This document shows positions 5,426-7,879 of a stretch of DNA of 7,879 nucleotides, in pieces. The stretch lies in contig CADCWI010000033.1 of NCBI GenBank assembly GCA_902806355.1, positions 1 to 7,879 of the forward strand, read 5' to 3'. Each line of letters opens with the position of its first letter. Within the stretch, counting starts at the first letter, position 1. A program made the position numbers and the translations under genes. Source of the stretch: an uncultured Thermomicrobiales bacterium (lineage in GTDB: Bacteria > Chloroflexota > Chloroflexia > Thermomicrobiales > UBA6265). A model generated the notes under the pieces. That model saw only the letters and a list, made by a program, of their open reading frames with translations. It was not told the origin of the DNA and made no database searches.

Positions 5426-7879
5426 ATGCAGATTGCCTATTGCGAGACAACGCTCCCCGTCCTGCGGCAAGCCGATATCGCGGTGGTGGGTGGTTCGCTT
5501 GCGGGAATCGCGGCGACGTTGCGGCTGGCTCGTGGGGGCCACGCAGTGATCCTGATCGAGCCTCGCACGTATCTCGGCAGGGACATTACGGCGACGCTCC
5601 GGCCCTGGATCGTGGTCGGTGACGAGTCGAATCCCGACCGCCTGCCCGAGCCAATTCGAACGATCCTGAACGCGCACGACCTCCCGGACATCCGGCCCGG
5701 CAGAGAGGTCCCGCTGCATCCGGACACCGTCAAACGCTCTCTCGAAGACGCGCTGATGGCGGCGAACGTCGGGTTGCTCTACGCCAGCCTGCCAACCGGT
5801 CTGTGCGACGGTGGTCTCGTGATCGGCAATAAATCGGGCCGCCAGGTCATCTGCTGCCGAGCCATCATCGACGCGACCGAGACCGCCGTGGTCGCTCGTC
5901 TCGCCGGTGGAACGTTCGGTCCTCCGCCCAAAGGACCGGTCCGCATGACCCGGACGCTGGAGTTCGACCGGATCGAACCGATCCCCGGCACATCCGTCCC
6001 GGTACCCGAGCGCATGGGAATCGCGGACAACCTCGTCCGCCTCCACACCGGCTACCGGGGATCCGGGCACCTTCTCATCGAGTGTCCGATGGACCTTCCC
6101 TTTCCCACGGACCTGGAAGGCGCGGATTACGTCGAGGCCGAAGCCAGACGGCGGACGATGCACCTCGCCGCCTTCCTGATGGACCAATACCCCGGGCTCG
6201 CCGCTGGACGGTTGGCAGGATCGTCGCACGAGCTCCACGGACGTTGGACGGCATCGCTCGCGGGGCCGCCTGACTGGGCCGCCTACGCCAGTGACGCGAT
6301 GGTCTCTTTCGCCGACGGAGAGGCAACGTTCAGCACGCCGCTATCGCGGTTTGCCGGGCCGGTTCCAGGCCTCTGGTGCCTCAGCGAGGCCGCGCGACTG
6401 AGCGCCAATGAAGCTGGCAGCTTTCTCGATCCGGCTCGGGCTGCCCTGCTGGGTCAGCGCTTCGCCACCGCTCTCGCGTCGATCCCGGAAGACAGCGCCG
6501 TGATGACGGGCGCAATAGCCTCGACAGCACGCGCCGCACGCGATTCCGTGAACGGCGCGGTCGCTCCCCTCGATGTCCGAGAACCCGAGAGTCCGCAACG
6601 AGGACGGCCCTACGAGCGACAGCCGGTCCCATCCACGACGGTGCCGGTCCATCGCACGATCGACGTGCTGGTGGTCGGTGGGGGATCTTCCGGTGCCACA
6701 GCCGCGATCACCGCCGCCCGCGAGGGCATGCGTACCGTTCTCCTTGACATGAACCCCGGGCCGGGCGGCACCGGAACATATGGCGGGGTCGACAGCTACT
6801 GGTACGGTCGCCACGTCGGCTTCGCCGCGCGGCTCGAACAGGAGGTGGAAGCGCAGCAGGCGTGCATCCACCACACGGGCGGCAAGTGGAACATCGACAT
6901 CAAGTCCTGGGTGTTGTGCGAGATGGCGAACGACGCGGGCGTCGAATGCCGGTTCAACTCGTTTGCGATCGCCACCTTGATCGACCACACGGAGGGAAAC
7001 CGGGTCCGGGGTGTGATCGCCGCCACCCGCTGGGGCGTGGTCGCGATCCTCGCCGAGGTGGTCATCGATGCCACCGGCGACGGCGACATCGCCGCCTTCG
7101 CTGGCGCGTCCTCTACCTACGGCGCCGAACGGACGCACAGCGTGATGTGGTACTCCCTCGCCCAGTACGCATCGCCGGGGTTGATCCGGAACAACTTCAC
7201 CAGCACGGTCGACGTATCCAACATCGAGGACTACACGCGGGCGATCCTGGCTGGCCGGCGGCGCGGCGACTCGACGCACGATCACGGCATCTACGTCGCC
7301 ACCCGCGAGAGCCGCCACATCCAGGGCGGCGTCACCATGACCCTTACCGACCAGCTGCGCCATCGCCGCTGGCCGGACGTCATCAACATCCACTACAGCA
7401 ACCACGACATCAAGGGGCAGACCGAATCCGATTGGCTTCGCTCCGGCCTGATCCCGCCGAACCTGGAAGTGGAGATTCCCTTTCGGGCGGTCGTCCCCGA
7501 AGATGTCGATGGTCTGCTGGTCGCCGGCAAGGCGATCTCGGTCACCCACGATGGTCTCCCGGCGGTGCGGATGCAGGCGGATCTCGAGAATCTCGGCGGC
7601 GTGGTCGCGCTGGCGGCGGCACAGGCAATCCGTGAAGAGACGGTCCCGCGCCGCATCGACCTCCAGACGCTTCAGCGGCGCCTGATCGACGAAGGGCTCC
7701 TGACCGAGGATGTGCTCACGCGCGACGTCGAAGTGCCGGAATACACCGATGAAGAGCTGGAAACGTTCGTCGCGGCACTGACCGGGGAAGCGCCACTCTA
7801 CAGCTACTCCGATATGCACATGGGCGAGCTGTTCCACGACCGGATCCCGTTCGTGGAGATCTGCAGCGCCGGCGCACGC
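5426..7879 (+). CDS. Tandem two-domain FAD-dependent oxidoreductase (FAD_oxidored type), 3' end outside window
   Basis: An open frame of 818 codons with no stop by the right edge. ATG 5426 has GGAG 8 nt upstream. Two related halves are visible. The first (about 17-345) opens with a Rossmann strand and GGSLAG (22-27), then EPRTYLGRDITATLRPW; its later IIDATETAVVA (147-156) stands where the second half has VIDATGDGDIAA (546-557). A Pro/Arg-rich linker (about 380-410) follows. The second half opens with canonical VVGGGSSG (416-423), GGTGTYGGVDSYWYGR (447-462), the ATGDGD motif (549-554) and VDGLLVAGKAIS (694-705), the usual closing FAD-contact region of this family. This fits the FAD-dependent oxidoreductase family of PF12831 type, flavoenzymes that mostly act on unidentified substrates. 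No signal peptide is seen, so it is probably cytoplasmic. Context suggests oxidation of an imported sugar or its aglycone, but the reaction is not known. Confidence 0.85.
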   Translation, partial: MQIAYCETTLPVLRQADIAVVGGSLAGIAATLRLARGGHAVILIEPRTYLGRDITATLRPWIVVGDESNPDRLPEPIRTILNAHDLPDIRPGREVPLHPDTVKRSLEDALMAANVGLLYASLPTGLCDGGLVIGNKSGRQVICCRAIIDATETAVVARLAGGTFGPPPKGPVRMTRTLEFDRIEPIPGTSVPVPERMGIADNLVRLHTGYRGSGHLLIECPMDLPFPTDLEGADYVEAEARRRTMHLAAFLMDQYPGLAAGRLAGSSHELHGRWTASLAGPPDWAAYASDAMVSFADGEATFSTPLSRFAGPVPGLWCLSEAARLSANEAGSFLDPARAALLGQRFATALASIPEDSAVMTGAIASTARAARDSVNGAVAPLDVREPESPQRGRPYERQPVPSTTVPVHRTIDVLVVGGGSSGATAAITAAREGMRTVLLDMNPGPGGTGTYGGVDSYWYGRHVGFAARLEQEVEAQQACIHHTGGKWNIDIKSWVLCEMANDAGVECRFNSFAIATLIDHTEGNRVRGVIAATRWGVVAILAEVVIDATGDGDIAAFAGASSTYGAERTHSVMWYSLAQYASPGLIRNNFTSTVDVSNIEDYTRAILAGRRRGDSTHDHGIYVATRESRHIQGGVTMTLTDQLRHRRWPDVINIHYSNHDIKGQTESDWLRSGLIPPNLEVEIPFRAVVPEDVDGLLVAGKAISVTHDGLPAVRMQADLENLGGVVALAAAQAIREETVPRRIDLQTLQRRLIDEGLLTEDVLTRDVEVPEYTDEELETFVAALTGEAPLYSYSDMHMGELFHDRIPFVEICSAGAR

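Noticed and set aside
5393..6238. 281-codon open frame on the minus strand
   Set aside because: Shadow of the first half of the oxidoreductase; it would also run over that gene's start and ribosome-binding site.
6341..7837. 498-codon open frame on the minus strand
   Set aside because: It is antisense to the FAD oxidoreductase, whose plus-strand frame carries GGGSSG and ATGDGD. The minus-strand product is rich in Asp, Arg, Val and His without family motifs.

Overview
The window is a GC-rich bacterial carbohydrate-uptake locus. It holds five protein-coding genes plus the start of a sixth, with no RNA genes, CRISPR arrays or insertion sequences that I can see. The style of the genes fits Chloroflexota of the Thermomicrobia type: high GC, GTG starts, and a binding protein exported by the twin-arginine route without a lipobox cysteine. 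That assignment is inference from general resemblance, not from a marker gene.

Layout. On the minus strand, a LacI/GalR-family repressor (140-1189) is followed 28 bp later by the first 37 codons of what looks like a DUF2961/GH172-type glycoside hydrolase, which runs off the left edge. On the plus strand, divergently, lie two carbohydrate ABC transporter permeases (1534-2454 and 2536-3474) and a Tat-exported family-1 solute-binding protein (3593-4963). An 18-bp perfect hairpin with a T-rich tail (5077-5130) ends that unit. A separate gene starting at 5426 encodes a long FAD-dependent oxidoreductase with two Rossmann domains. It is still open at the right edge (818 codons visible).

Regulation. 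Three copies of a LacI-type operator (consensus TGNAATCGATTNCA) sit where a local repressor would act: directly upstream of the repressor's own ribosome-binding site (1204-1217), just after a TTGACA / extended -10 promoter for the transporter (1412-1425), and in the leader of the oxidoreductase gene (5289-5302, slightly diverged). This ties the hydrolase, transporter and oxidoreductase into one predicted regulon even though a terminator separates two of the units.

Working model (inference): a glycoside or oligosaccharide is bound by the binding protein, imported by the two permeases with an ATPase encoded elsewhere, and processed by the GH172-like hydrolase and the FAD enzyme; the LacI protein senses a product. 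The substrate cannot be read from the sequence. The two least ordinary parts are the tandem FAD protein, whose first half has lost part of the usual FAD-binding signature, and its pairing with a DUF2961/GH172 gene under one repressor.
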